Assembly: GCA_021228405.1 (NCBI GenBank)
Contig: JAJQRF010000001.1
Span: forward strand, 682,001-746,000
Origin: Pyrinomonadaceae bacterium
GTDB lineage: Bacteria; Acidobacteriota; Blastocatellia; Pyrinomonadales; Pyrinomonadaceae
Reading direction: 5' to 3'
DNA length: 64,000 bases
The notes beneath the pieces are model-generated. The model did no database searches. It had not been told where the DNA came from and worked only from the letters and a program-made list of their open reading frames with translations. The position numbers and the translations under genes are program-made. Of this stretch, positions 10,601-17,300 are shown one piece after another (position 1 is the first letter of the stretch; each line of letters opens with the position of its first letter).

Positions 10601-10685
10601 TATTTCCGGTAGTCGATTGCGATTGTGCAAATAAATTTATACTTAATGCCGTAATTGCTATAAAAAATGTAAATATTTTTTTCAT
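7635..10685 (-). CDS. TonB-dependent receptor, Oar-like, with N-terminal carboxypeptidase-regulatory domain
   Basis: Outer-membrane beta-barrel transporter of 1016 residues. It has a signal peptide (MKKIFTFFIAITALSINLFAQ), then a CarboxypepD_reg beta-sandwich (GNIEGTVADQNGAVVPGITV to about 110), then a plug (LPTNGRNFLDFVTLTPGIV; QIDGTSSDNTFFG; GRAAGAVINVVTKSGTN near 230-260). The rest is a barrel with aromatic-rich strands ending in LGARFDF, a C-terminal Phe as needed for BAM recognition. This architecture is typical of the many SusC/Oar-like receptors of Acidobacteriota; the substrate (oligosaccharide, peptide or siderophore) is not readable. The gene stands alone, with a long AT-rich upstream region and its own terminator. 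Confidence 0.93.
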   Translation of the reverse strand: MKKIFTFFIAITALSINLFAQSQSTTGNIEGTVADQNGAVVPGITVSATNQDTGFGKTVLSNDEGYFVFILLPPGNYKVETAAAKGFAVSTYENVKVTVGAKTSLDITLSTGGSVNVVDVNAEGQGVEATRTSISSTVEERRVINLPTNGRNFLDFVTLTPGIVRDPTRQGDLAVGGQKGTLNSIQIDGTSSDNTFFGQSSGRIGSGRAPSQFSIDTVKEFQVNQNGFSAEFGRAAGAVINVVTKSGTNRFTGSAFEYFRDESLNANSPNTKSTQAIRGLPNKRNSGQINQFGGVLGGPIKKDKIFFFAAYEGQRSDLPNPVVLNSLPFAPAAIITLLTPKVASYNINRQQDTFLGKVDFNINEDNQLWVRFNQQNFTGTNLENSGPLSAEEHTGNSNVKTSALTTQWTNSITPTWINEFRFQFSRDKEPGLANSDAPEVSVTANAGGINDGTFSFGRNNFSPRETTITRYQFINNQTFLTGNHAIKYGADLLFDQIFNFFPGLFGGSYTFTSYANLAAGIPSRYRQSFAGPGTTGGTTKPNNREYGFFVQDDWRVSPKTTVNLGLRYDYQTIAKPPIQNPNAALLAAGFDTGFQPKDKNNFAPRFGISYAPDEKSVIRGGYGIFFGRTTAIMTGTAHSQNGIQVVAIDINCTTAPAGTCPSYPNVFPGIPTNVAAVTPNLYLFGKDYKQPFTHQARAQYERELFANTIFSVQYTMFRGQNLSRTRNANLSAPVSTPVFVYNGTTQTSESFTFQRFSNPRPITSFQRVSLFESTAKSFYQGLTFEFNRRFANRWQFNTSYTLSKAKDDKPDQTSVVPGGGDDAKIAENQFDLSGEYGRSDLDVRHRFIFSPVYETGTFKQSENKVVRALLSDYVFTGIFTAQSGLAYSALVAGDPNGDGIFSTDRVPGTKRNEFTSPSIYIVDLRVGRIIRFGERYKLSLFAEGFNLFNRANVQTVNNTLYTFLPAGTISGTPVPPRLSLPATNFGTVRTFVSGSPSFTLNSNYNREFQLGARFDF

Positions 10686-10904
10686 TTATTCCTCTTTTGT
10701 AACTATCCGCAGAAAATTTCCAAAGGAAAACTTTCTACGAAAACACATACAAAAACACAGCTTCGAGCCGTGTTTTGCACACAAAAACCCGCAAACTTCC
10801 CAATGTTCGGTTATAAATTTAGGTGAATCAACAAAAATAATAAATTACACAGAGAAATTGTGGCAAACAGGAAAAGAGTAAATTTATGTTACAAACGCCG
10901 TGAA

Positions 10905-11040
10905 ACGGATAGTGGATAACTGATAACTGATAACTGATAACTGATAACTGATAGCTGTTCTATCACTATCAACTATCAACTATCCACTATCCACTATCCG
11001 TTCTATCACTATCCACTATCAACTATCCGTTACCCGTTAC
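10905..11040. repeat. heptamer-repeat hairpin (TGATAAC / ACTATCM units)
   Basis: At least five tandem TGATAAC-type heptamers (10913-10950) are followed by ACTATCA and ACTATCC heptamers on the complementary side, with outer arms ACGGATAGTGGAT and TCCACTATCCGT. A second run reaches into the last codons and stop of moaE. The rest of the 10686-10904 gap is AT-rich receptor upstream DNA in which I could not pick out a convincing promoter. Confidence 0.9.
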
Positions 11041-11439
11041 CCAGATTTCGCCGTCGGCATAGACTTCTTTTTTCCAGATCGGGACGGTTTTCTTGAGTTC
11101 TTTGATGAGCCATTCGCAAGCCTCGAAAGCGGCGCGGCGGTGCGGCGATGCGACGGAGATGACGACGCTCGTTTCGCCGATCTCCAACCTGCCCAGACGA
11201 TGCACGATGCCGACATTGGCGATCTCGAAGAGTTGTTTCGCACGTTCGCCGAGCTTTTCCATTTCCTTCAAAGCCATCGGCTCATAGCCTTCGTAAACGA
11301 GATACTGCGTTTCGCGTCCTTTCGTAAATTTGCGGACAAATCCATCCAAAGTAACGATTGCCCCGCATTCTACGGGCACGACCCGCCGCGCAATCTCGCC
11401 GACATTCAAAGGCTCGTTTGTAATTTCGTAAAAATCCAT
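11023..11439 (-). CDS. moaE: molybdopterin synthase catalytic subunit MoaE
   Basis: Catalytic large subunit of MPT synthase, which adds two sulfurs delivered by MoaD thiocarboxylate to cyclic pyranopterin monophosphate. Family hallmarks are GAIVTLDGFVR, LVYEGYEPMALKEM, IVHRLGRLEIGETSVVISVASPHRRAAFEAC and VPIWKKEVYADGEIWV (catalytic Lys region). I chose the start at 11439 (MDFYEITNEPL, 138 residues), which matches the normal MoaE N-terminus; an upstream ATG at 11475 would add 12 residues translated from an intergenic repeat. The last codons (VTGNG-stop) are made of repeat sequence. It lies downstream of moaD. Confidence 0.93.
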   Translation of the reverse strand: MDFYEITNEPLNVGEIARRVVPVECGAIVTLDGFVRKFTKGRETQYLVYEGYEPMALKEMEKLGERAKQLFEIANVGIVHRLGRLEIGETSVVISVASPHRRAAFEACEWLIKELKKTVPIWKKEVYADGEIWVTGNG

Positions 11440-11450
11440 AAAATTAATTG

Positions 11451-11510
11451 CCGCAAAGAAGCACAAAAATATCAAAAAAATTATTTTGTGTTTTTTGTGC
11501 CTTTTCGCGG
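11451..11510. repeat. intercistronic hairpin between moaD and moaE
   Basis: Imperfect palindrome with arms CCGCAAAGAAGCACAAAAA and TTTTTTGTGCCTTTTCGCGG. It begins 4 nt after the moaD stop and belongs to the 9-10-nt-unit hairpin group. Confidence 0.7.
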
Positions 11511-11514
11511 ATAT

Positions 11515-11754
11515 TTAACCGCCTGAAACCGCCGTAAAAATTGCGAGTTCGTCGCCGTTTTTGATGATTTCGCCGCCGTCCGCGTATTCCTGGTTGACGG
11601 CAAAAAGCAATTTATGCGCCTTCAAACGCGGATATTTTTCGACGATCTCCGCAAACGCCCGTTCCGCGCTGATGTTTTCGTCAAACGAAAATTCGATTTC
11701 TCTTTCGCCCGTTTCATCGGCAGTCGCCCCGAAAAATAAAACCTGCACATTCAT
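11515..11754 (-). CDS. moaD: molybdopterin synthase sulfur-carrier subunit MoaD
   Basis: 79-residue ubiquitin-like beta-grasp protein. Its C-terminal Gly-Gly (AIFTAVSGG) is adenylated and thiocarboxylated and then donates sulfur in MPT synthase. The typical start VQVLFFGATADETG and the LLFAVNQEYA segment support the call over ThiS. It directly precedes moaE on the same strand, so the two MPT synthase subunits form one unit; no moaA/B/C or moeB is present in the window. Confidence 0.92.
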   Translation of the reverse strand: MNVQVLFFGATADETGEREIEFSFDENISAERAFAEIVEKYPRLKAHKLLFAVNQEYADGGEIIKNGDELAIFTAVSGG

Positions 11755-11761
11755 AAAAAAC

Positions 11762-12100
11762 TCAATTGATAAAACTCGAACCCGAATATTTCAAAAGATT
11801 ACAATTTCGGCAATTTGATATAAAAATCGGACTTGTCGCAAAAAAGGAAGATGTAAAAAACCTTTTGGAGCAACGCGGGCATTTCCAATTATTAAAACGA
11901 ATCCAAGCTCTCAAATAGAAAAAAATCCAAATACTAACCACTAAATATATGATCCATTCTTGCTTTACTTTCAATAAACTCATAAGGCTGGCAAGAATCA
12001 TTATTCCAAAAGAACCAAGAAAAAAAGTCCCGAAATCGGCATTCCTCAAACGCCGATATTCTCCCCATTCTTTTTGGTAAGGATATTTTTCGCCATTCAT
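11762..12100 (-). CDS. small membrane protein with a C-terminal zinc ribbon
   Basis: 112 residues, function unknown. Two adjacent hydrophobic segments (FGTFFLGSFGIMILASLMSLL and WIIYLVVSIWIFFYLRAWI, about 24-75) are followed by a four-Cys motif CPRC...CRNC (about 83-104) that would bind one zinc on the cytosolic side. It ends 7 nt before the moaD start on the same strand, so it may be co-transcribed with moaDE, but nothing in the sequence links it to molybdopterin synthesis. Confidence 0.65.
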   Translation of the reverse strand: MNGEKYPYQKEWGEYRRLRNADFGTFFLGSFGIMILASLMSLLKVKQEWIIYLVVSIWIFFYLRAWIRFNNWKCPRCSKRFFTSSFFATSPIFISNCRNCNLLKYSGSSFIN

Positions 12101-12117
12101 TGCAGAATTATTTTACC

Positions 12118-12448
12118 AAAGACGTTTTCAAACGTCTTTCGCCGAAGGCGCAACCGATTCGCCGCCGCATCCGTTTATGGCGCGGTTATGTGCCGCTTCG
12201 CGAAAAGCCTTTGAACAAGGCTGAGATTATTCTCAAAATTTACACACGACCGATTGCAAATTACACACGAGCGTTTTTCACTCAAATATGAGCCAATGAC
12301 GGACGCTTCGACTGGCGCGCAGACATCCTTACCTGCAAGATTGCGGCGCGTTTCGCGCAACAATCTAACGAAGTGCAGTTAAAACTCAACTTGAAGTTAA
12401 CTAAACTTCGTCATCGTTTTTCAAACGCTTGCAGGCATCCTCGCCTGC
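12118..12448. other. hairpin-dense non-coding stretch
   Basis: No convincing gene. Short perfect palindromes follow one another: AAAGACGTTT with AAACGTCTTT (12118-12139), CGCC-GAA-GGCG (12140-12150), AGCCTT with AAGGCT (about 12209-12225), TGAGA with TCTCA just after, and GCAGGC-ATCCTC-GCCTGC (12431-12448). A degenerate direct copy of the last one lies at 12319-12336. It could be a structured RNA or a pile-up of repeat elements. Confidence 0.55.
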
Positions 12449-12482
12449 GCTCCAGTCATTCAGACGTTTTTCGCACACACAC

Positions 12483-12776
12483 CCGAAACTTTTGCACGAA
12501 CGACAGTTTCCTTTGCAAACGAATCCGAAACTTTTGCACACGAACCCTGAGCTTTTGCAAGCCTACCCGAACCTTTTGCACGTCAACCCGAAAGTTTTGC
12601 AGACGAACCCTGATGTTTTGCAATTCAATCCGAAAGTTTTGCAAAGTCACCCGAAACTTTTGCAAACCTATCCGAAAGTTTTGCAGACGAACCCGAAACT
12701 TTTGCACGTCAACCCTGAACTTTTGCGAAATCATCCGAAAACTTTGCAAAAACGTCCGAAAGCCTTGCAGAATCAC
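12483..12776. repeat. 21-bp tandem array 1 (14 units)
   Basis: Fourteen consecutive units of exactly 21 nt, core CCGAAACTTTTGCA followed by a variable seven bases. Because 21 is a multiple of three, several frames stay open. In the plus frame the units read as heptads PKLLHTN, PELLQAY, PKVLQTN and so on. Pro varies only as CCG/CCT, and the last codon of each heptad almost always ends in a pyrimidine. No start codon or ribosome-binding site precedes it. It is bounded by a heptamer repeat at 12782. Confidence 0.92.
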
Positions 12777-12781
12777 GTTTT

Positions 12782-12815
12782 CAATTCGTAATTCGTAATT
12801 TGAAATTCGTAATTG
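12782..12815. repeat. 34-nt heptamer-type repeat, copy 1
   Basis: AATTCGT/AATTTGA-type units. The 34 nt are identical to 13710-13743. Each copy lies 2-5 nt beyond the stop codon of a thi gene (thiG here, thiS there). Confidence 0.9.
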
Positions 12816-12819
12816 ACGC

Positions 12820-13590
12820 TTACTTTATCGCGCCTTCGATCGGACTCGATGCGGAAGCGTAAAGACGTTTCGGCATCCTGCCCGACAGATACGAAAGTCT
12901 TCCCGCTTTGACCGCATAACTCATCGCCGTCGCCATCATCGCGGCATCTTTTGCTTCGGCGATGGCAGTATTCATCAAAATCGCATCCGCGCCGAGTTCC
13001 ATCGCAATCGAAGCGTCCGACGGAACTCCGACTCCGGCATCGACGATGATCGTTGCATCCGGCAATTGCTCGCGCATAATGCGAAGATTAGAAGGATTCT
13101 GCACTCCCATTCCCGAACCGATCGGCGCGGCAAGCGGCATCACCGCCGGACAGCCGATGTCAAGCAGTTTTTTCGCCATAATCAAATCATCCGAAAAATA
13201 AGGCAACACGATAAAGCCTTCCTTCACCAAAACCCGCGCCGCTTCGAGCGTCTGCTCGTTGTCCGGCAAAAGCGTTACTTTGTCGCCGATGACTTCGAGT
13301 TTGATCCAATCCGTTTCCAGAGCTTCACGCGCCAGCCGCGCCGTGCGGATCGCGTGTTCGGCATCGTAACAGCCCGCCGTATTCGGCAAAATCTGCATCG
13401 AAGAATCGAGGTAATCCAGAAAGGATTCCGTCGCCCGATCGAGCGGCACACGATTGACCGCAACCGTCACCATCTCGGCTCCCGAAGCCTTATGCGCCGC
13501 CTGCATTTCCTGATAACTGCGGTATTTTCCCGTCCCGATAATAAGACGCGAATTAAATGTTTTTCCTGCTAATGTAAATGAATCTGTCAT
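12820..13590 (-). CDS. thiG: thiazole synthase ThiG
   Basis: 256-residue TIM-barrel enzyme that makes the thiazole phosphate of thiamine from 1-deoxyxylulose 5-phosphate, dehydroglycine and ThiS-thiocarboxylate. Diagnostic segments are [36 protein letters not shown] (the Lys forms the imine with the sugar), [20 protein letters not shown] and [11 protein letters not shown]. Length is normal. It lies downstream of thiS with a repeat-filled gap between them. No TPP riboswitch is seen upstream of either gene. Confidence 0.95.
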   Translation of the reverse strand: MTDSFTLAGKTFNSRLIIGTGKYRSYQEMQAAHKASGAEMVTVAVNRVPLDRATESFLDYLDSSMQILPNTAGCYDAEHAIRTARLAREALETDWIKLEVIGDKVTLLPDNEQTLEAARVLVKEGFIVLPYFSDDLIMAKKLLDIGCPAVMPLAAPIGSGMGVQNPSNLRIMREQLPDATIIVDAGVGVPSDASIAMELGADAILMNTAIAEAKDAAMMATAMSYAVKAGRLSYLSGRMPKRLYASASSPIEGAIK

Positions 13591-13595
13591 ATGAA

Positions 13596-13743
13596 CAATT
13601 ACGAATTACGAATTTCAAATTACGAATTTATGAATAAAATTGATGTTCCTAATGTTATACAAAAACGGGCGCAAAAGAAATGCGGACTAAATTAGAAAAA
13701 TTTAATCCGCAATTCGTAATTCGTAATTTGAAATTCGTAATTG
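13596..13743. repeat. heptamer-repeat hairpin between thiS and thiG
   Basis: ATTACGA/ATTTCAA units at 13596-13628 face the complementary AATTCGT/AATTTGA copy at 13710-13743. Together they can form a hairpin of about 33 bp around a loop of about 80 nt, in the thiS-thiG mRNA. Confidence 0.88.
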
Positions 13744-13745
13744 AA

Positions 13746-13946
13746 CTAACCGCCGCCAACGAAATGAACGATCTCGATCTTGTCCGCCTCACTCAAAACC
13801 GTGCTTTCCCAGTCTTTTTTGCGCACGATCTCTTTATTTAATTCGACCGCGATGCGCTGACCGGAAAGATGTAAAGTCTGCACGAGTTCGCTGACCGTCT
13901 GCGTTTCGCCGAATTCCCTTTTTTCACCATTCAACGTGATCTGCAT
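13746..13946 (-). CDS. thiS: sulfur-carrier protein ThiS
   Basis: 66-residue beta-grasp sulfur carrier for thiazole synthesis. It has the N-terminus MQITLNGEKREF, the middle RIAVELNKEIVRKKDW typical of ThiS, and the C-terminal IVHFVGGG with the Gly-Gly that is thiocarboxylated. It precedes thiG on the same strand, the usual partner order. Confidence 0.93.
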   Translation of the reverse strand: MQITLNGEKREFGETQTVSELVQTLHLSGQRIAVELNKEIVRKKDWESTVLSEADKIEIVHFVGGG

Positions 13947-14010
13947 AATGATTGAATTTTAATTCATTGCACACAAAAAGTGCGAATGGAAGTCGGCTAA
14001 AACTTCTTCC

Positions 14011-14037
14011 AATCGCAAATCGAAAATCGCAAATATT
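14011..14037. repeat. short heptamer run (AATCGCA)
   Basis: Three and a half AATCGCA/AATCGAA heptamers directly abut the stop codon of the gene that ends at 14038. No complementary arm is visible nearby. Confidence 0.65.
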
Positions 14038-15210
14038 TTACCCGTGCGAAACGACGCGGCGCAGTTCGGCTTCCTCGCCGTCGCTCATCCCGCGCACGAG
14101 AATCGCGGCGCGTCCCGAACGAAAATGCGGAAGCTGTAAATGCACGACCGCAATGCCGTTCTGATCGGTTTTTGCATGAAAAATCAGCGGACGAAAGCTC
14201 GAACCGAGAACTTTCACCATAATCTGCGCGCCGCTGATGCCTTTGCCGTGCCCGCCGCGCGAAACCAGAATGCTGACAGTTTTGCGCTCACCGCCGCGAA
14301 AGTTTGTTTCGGTCAGAAACTCAACCTGTAATTTATTGCTGACGGGCGGTTCGACCTTGACGTAATCGCCGACGATCTCGACCGCTTCCGCCGGAAGAAT
14401 CAATTCGTCGTCCTCGATGATCTCGACCGCCTCGATAATCATTTCCTCTTCGTCGCCGCGAACTTCGACCGATCTGATCGGAAAATCCCAGATTTCTTCC
14501 TGCTTCGGTTTCGGAATTGCCGTTTCGGTTTTCGCAGACTCGTTTTTCGGAACTTCAAACGGCGGATTTTTTAACGGTTGGGTCGTTCGGTCGGGCGGTG
14601 TTGTCTGTGCCGATTCATTTTTGCCGTGGTAAACCGTCGGCTTCGGCAAAGCTTTAAAATCTTCGAGCTTAGGTTTCGGAATCGGGGATTGTGAAATGAT
14701 TGTTTCCTTATGTTCCGAAACTTTTTCGACGATCTTCCCGACGGACTTTTCAGGCGGGTTTTCAGCAATTTTTTCCGTTACGGGCTTAACATCTTTCTGA
14801 ACATTTTGCCCGTTACCATTGATAAAAACGGGATTCTCGACCGGCGCAGGTTCGGAAACGGTGACGGTCGGCTTCGATTCTTTGAGCGTTACGTTTGCAC
14901 CGATCTCTTTTTTGACGTTTTTCTGTTTCGCGGCAGACTCTTTTTCGGTCATCCGCTTCAAATCTTCGATGCGCCCGGCGCGAACCGCCGCGCAGATCAG
15001 TTTGTGCTGTTTCTGCAAACGCTGGGCAAGAACTTTTTCATCGAACTTGTCCGCTAACAGATCGTCATAAGACGCACGTTTACTCGCCAGGATCGTGCCG
15101 CGATTGTAAACCAGCGACAAAATCAGCGGCGTATCCAAACCTTTATCCTCGGTCTGAACATGATACGTTACGCCTTCATATTCGATGTCTGTATTGAATC
15201 CTGTAATCAC
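14038..15210 (-). CDS. uncharacterised two-domain protein with a proline-rich linker
   Basis: 390 residues, function unknown. The N-terminal domain (1-75, MITGFNTDIEYEGVTYHVQTEDKG then LSLVYNRGTILASKRASYDDLL) resembles a conserved region that I recall from acidobacterial proteins. Residues about 85-290 form a low-complexity linker rich in Lys, Pro, Glu and Thr (KPKLEDFKALPKP, IPKPKQEE), and an acidic patch follows (EAVEIIEDDELILPAEAVEIV). The C-terminal 90 residues look like an Ig-like beta-sandwich (GISGAQIMVKVLG, KTDQNGIAVVHLQLP, GRAAILVRG). There is no signal peptide. It may be a scaffold or surface adaptor; this is not established. Confidence 0.6.
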   Translation of the reverse strand: MITGFNTDIEYEGVTYHVQTEDKGLDTPLILSLVYNRGTILASKRASYDDLLADKFDEKVLAQRLQKQHKLICAAVRAGRIEDLKRMTEKESAAKQKNVKKEIGANVTLKESKPTVTVSEPAPVENPVFINGNGQNVQKDVKPVTEKIAENPPEKSVGKIVEKVSEHKETIISQSPIPKPKLEDFKALPKPTVYHGKNESAQTTPPDRTTQPLKNPPFEVPKNESAKTETAIPKPKQEEIWDFPIRSVEVRGDEEEMIIEAVEIIEDDELILPAEAVEIVGDYVKVEPPVSNKLQVEFLTETNFRGGERKTVSILVSRGGHGKGISGAQIMVKVLGSSFRPLIFHAKTDQNGIAVVHLQLPHFRSGRAAILVRGMSDGEEAELRRVVSHG

Positions 15211-15442
15211 AGTTGTTTTAGTTAAACGGTTTGGCGAGCGTTAGAACGAGCAGCATCAGGCGAAATCGCCTATATTGAAATTACCACAGCCTTTGTTGGC
15301 GGTCAATAATTAATTGTTTCGCTACTGTAAAAATTGTCCCTTTAAAGCCGAATCCGATTTTTGAATCCGGATCGCAAACATTTGATAAGATTAAGCGATT
15401 TTTCGGATTAACTTGCCTAATATAAATTGGTTCCTTACTGTC

Positions 15443-15471
15443 TTGACTCTCTTTCTAGCTTAACTTACGAT
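15443..15471 (+). promoter_or_regulatory. candidate sigma-70 promoter of the nuo operon
   Basis: TTGACT, 17 bp, TACGAT; predicted transcription start about 7 nt downstream and a leader of about 86 nt to nuoA. The remainder of the 15211-15563 gap shows no gene. Confidence 0.5.
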
Positions 15472-15563
15472 TGAATTTGTGCAATAATTCTCAATCTTAT
15501 AGATAAAATAAAGCGCAATTTCGTATTTCTAAAACAGGCAAAAAGGATTTAAGATTAAAACAA

Positions 15564-16055
15564 ATGAACGATTTTAATATTATCGATTACGCACCGATTG
15601 GCATTATGTTTATTGTCGCCTTCGGATTTGCCGCAAGTCAGATTTTGGTCACACAGCTTGTCGGTCCGCGCAAACGAACGGCAACTAAGCTGATGCCGTA
15701 TGAATGCGGCAAAGACCCGGTCGGCTCGGCGCGCGACAGATTTTCGATCAAATTTTATACGGTCGCCGTTATCTTCCTGCTGTTCGACATCGAAGTTTTA
15801 TTTATGATCCCGTTCGCGGTCGCGTTCAAATATCTTTTGGATCAGGAAAAACTGAGCGGCGTTGCCTTCGGAACGATTGCGTTTATTGAAATTCTGGTTT
15901 TCATCTCGACTCTTGTCGTCGGATATATCTATGTCTGGAAAAAAGGCACCTTCGATTGGGGATTACAAGCCCGCGCCGAAGCCCGCGAAGAAGCCAAACA
16001 AGCCTTGAAAGAAAGAAAACAACAGGCGATCAGAGATTTTCAGCGCGCGGCGTAA
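15564..16055 (+). CDS. nuoA: NADH-quinone oxidoreductase subunit A
   Basis: Membrane subunit of complex I with three TM helices (about 12-35, 68-90, 96-120). The signature LMPYECGKDPVGSARDRFSIKFYTVAVIFLLFDIEVLF contains the conserved Glu/Cys loop that reaches the quinone channel. At 163 residues it is longer than usual because of a charged Ala/Arg/Glu tail after the last helix. First gene of the nuo run; nuoB follows after 15 nt with a GGAG site. Confidence 0.96.
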   Translation: MNDFNIIDYAPIGIMFIVAFGFAASQILVTQLVGPRKRTATKLMPYECGKDPVGSARDRFSIKFYTVAVIFLLFDIEVLFMIPFAVAFKYLLDQEKLSGVAFGTIAFIEILVFISTLVVGYIYVWKKGTFDWGLQARAEAREEAKQALKERKQQAIRDFQRAA

Positions 16056-16070
16056 ATATTGGAGTAGATA

Positions 16071-16718
16071 ATGGGTTTAGAGAATACAATTTTTGAATCG
16101 CTTCCTGACGTAATCACCGTCAAACTCGATGCCGTCGTCAATTGGGCACGCAAATCGTCATTGTGGCCGGCTACGTTCGGTCTGGCTTGCTGTGCGATTG
16201 AAATGATGAACAGCGTTTCGGCTCGTAACGATTTGTCGCGTTTCGGCGCGGAAACATTTCGTGCCAGCCCGCGTCAGGCTGACGTAATGATCGTTTCGGG
16301 ACGCGTTTCGAGAAAGATGGCTCCGGTTTTGCGCCGAATTTACGATCAGATGCCCGAACCGAAATGGGTTATCTCAATGGGTGCCTGTGCAACTTCGGGC
16401 GGCGTTTTCGATAATTACGCGATCGTTCAGGGCGTTGACAAAATCGTTCCGGTCGATATTTATATTCCCGGATGCCCGCCGCGCCCGGAAATGCTCGTTC
16501 ACGCGATCACGATGTTGCAGGAAAAGATTATGAACGAATCGGTGAAAGACCGCCGCGATACTTTTGAAGAAGAATCGCGCGTTTCGATCGTTCCGGGCAC
16601 GTTGCCGGTCACGGAAGGAACGGCTTTGGAAAGAGAAAAAGAGATCGAAGTCGCGCAAAACAAAGTTTCGCGTCCTTATTCGGTTCCGTCGCGCCACGAA
16701 CGTCGCAAATCTTCGTAG
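16071..16718 (+). CDS. nuoB: NADH-quinone oxidoreductase subunit B
   Basis: Peripheral-arm subunit that holds the terminal 4Fe-4S cluster N2, which passes electrons to quinone. The four ligands are visible as Cys40-Cys41 (LACCAIEMM), Cys106 (MGACATSGG) and Cys135 (PGCPPRPE). The core ends near residue 160; an extra charged tail ([13 protein letters not shown]... ending HERRKSS) makes the protein 215 residues. Confidence 0.97.
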   Translation: MGLENTIFESLPDVITVKLDAVVNWARKSSLWPATFGLACCAIEMMNSVSARNDLSRFGAETFRASPRQADVMIVSGRVSRKMAPVLRRIYDQMPEPKWVISMGACATSGGVFDNYAIVQGVDKIVPVDIYIPGCPPRPEMLVHAITMLQEKIMNESVKDRRDTFEEESRVSIVPGTLPVTEGTALEREKEIEVAQNKVSRPYSVPSRHERRKSS

Positions 16719-16757
16719 TATTTTCAGCGGTAATTATTGCCGCTTTTTCATTAAAAT

Positions 16758-17243
16758 ATGGCTGATACCGCAGTTTTATTAGAATTTGTCGAAAAGTTAA
16801 AAACGGAAAGTTCCGTCTGGGTGACGGACGTAAAAAACGCGCTCGGCGAAGTTACGGTTACGGTTCCGCGTGAACACATCAACGAGGTTTGTTATTTCTT
16901 AAAGACATACAGCGGATTCGATATGCTCGCCGATCTGTGCGGCGCAGACCGCGGACCGGAAGAAGACCCGCGTTTTGAAGTGAATTATCATCTGCTTTCA
17001 ACGAAACATCATAATCGGATTCGTCTGAAAGTTTTGTTGTCCGAAGACGAACCGAATGTCGAAACCGTTTCAAATATCTGGAAAACGGCAAACTGGCACG
17101 AACGCGAAACTTACGATCTGGTCGGCGTGATCTTTGACAATCATCCCGATCTGCGAAGAATTTTGCTGCCGTCCGATTTTGACGGTCACGCGTTGAGAAA
17201 AGATTATCCGCTCAGAGGCTATGAGCCGTATAGTTTGAGCTAA
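16758..17243 (+). CDS. nuoC: NADH-quinone oxidoreductase subunit C
   Basis: 30-kDa-type peripheral subunit without cofactors that helps dock the quinone module. The family region WKTANWHERETYDLVGVIFDNHPDLRRILLPSDFDGHALRKDYPLRGYEPY is complete. It is a separate gene, not fused to nuoD. A heptamer hairpin fills the gap to nuoD. Confidence 0.96.
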   Translation: MADTAVLLEFVEKLKTESSVWVTDVKNALGEVTVTVPREHINEVCYFLKTYSGFDMLADLCGADRGPEEDPRFEVNYHLLSTKHHNRIRLKVLLSEDEPNVETVSNIWKTANWHERETYDLVGVIFDNHPDLRRILLPSDFDGHALRKDYPLRGYEPYSLS

Positions 17244-17246
17244 ATT

Positions 17247-17297
17247 CAGATTTTGGGATGAGTCAAATCCAAAATCACAAATCCAAAATCCAAAATT
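17247..17297. repeat. heptamer hairpin between nuoC and nuoD
   Basis: GATTTTGG (17249-17256) pairs with CCAAAATC (17269-17276); further AAATCCA heptamers run up to the nuoD ATG at 17301. It starts 3 nt after the nuoC stop. Confidence 0.8.
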
Positions 17298-17300
17298 GAT

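Noticed and set aside
12456-12776. Minus-strand LQNFRV-type heptad protein over array 1
   Set aside because: The array leaves several frames open; the minus frame has no start context and no independent support.
12483-12776. CRISPR array
   Set aside because: Units are contiguous without spacers and no cas genes are present; the same holds for arrays 2 and 3.
13947-14037. TPP riboswitch upstream of thiS
   Set aside because: The short AT-rich gap lacks the CUGAGA and ACCUGA-type conserved segments.
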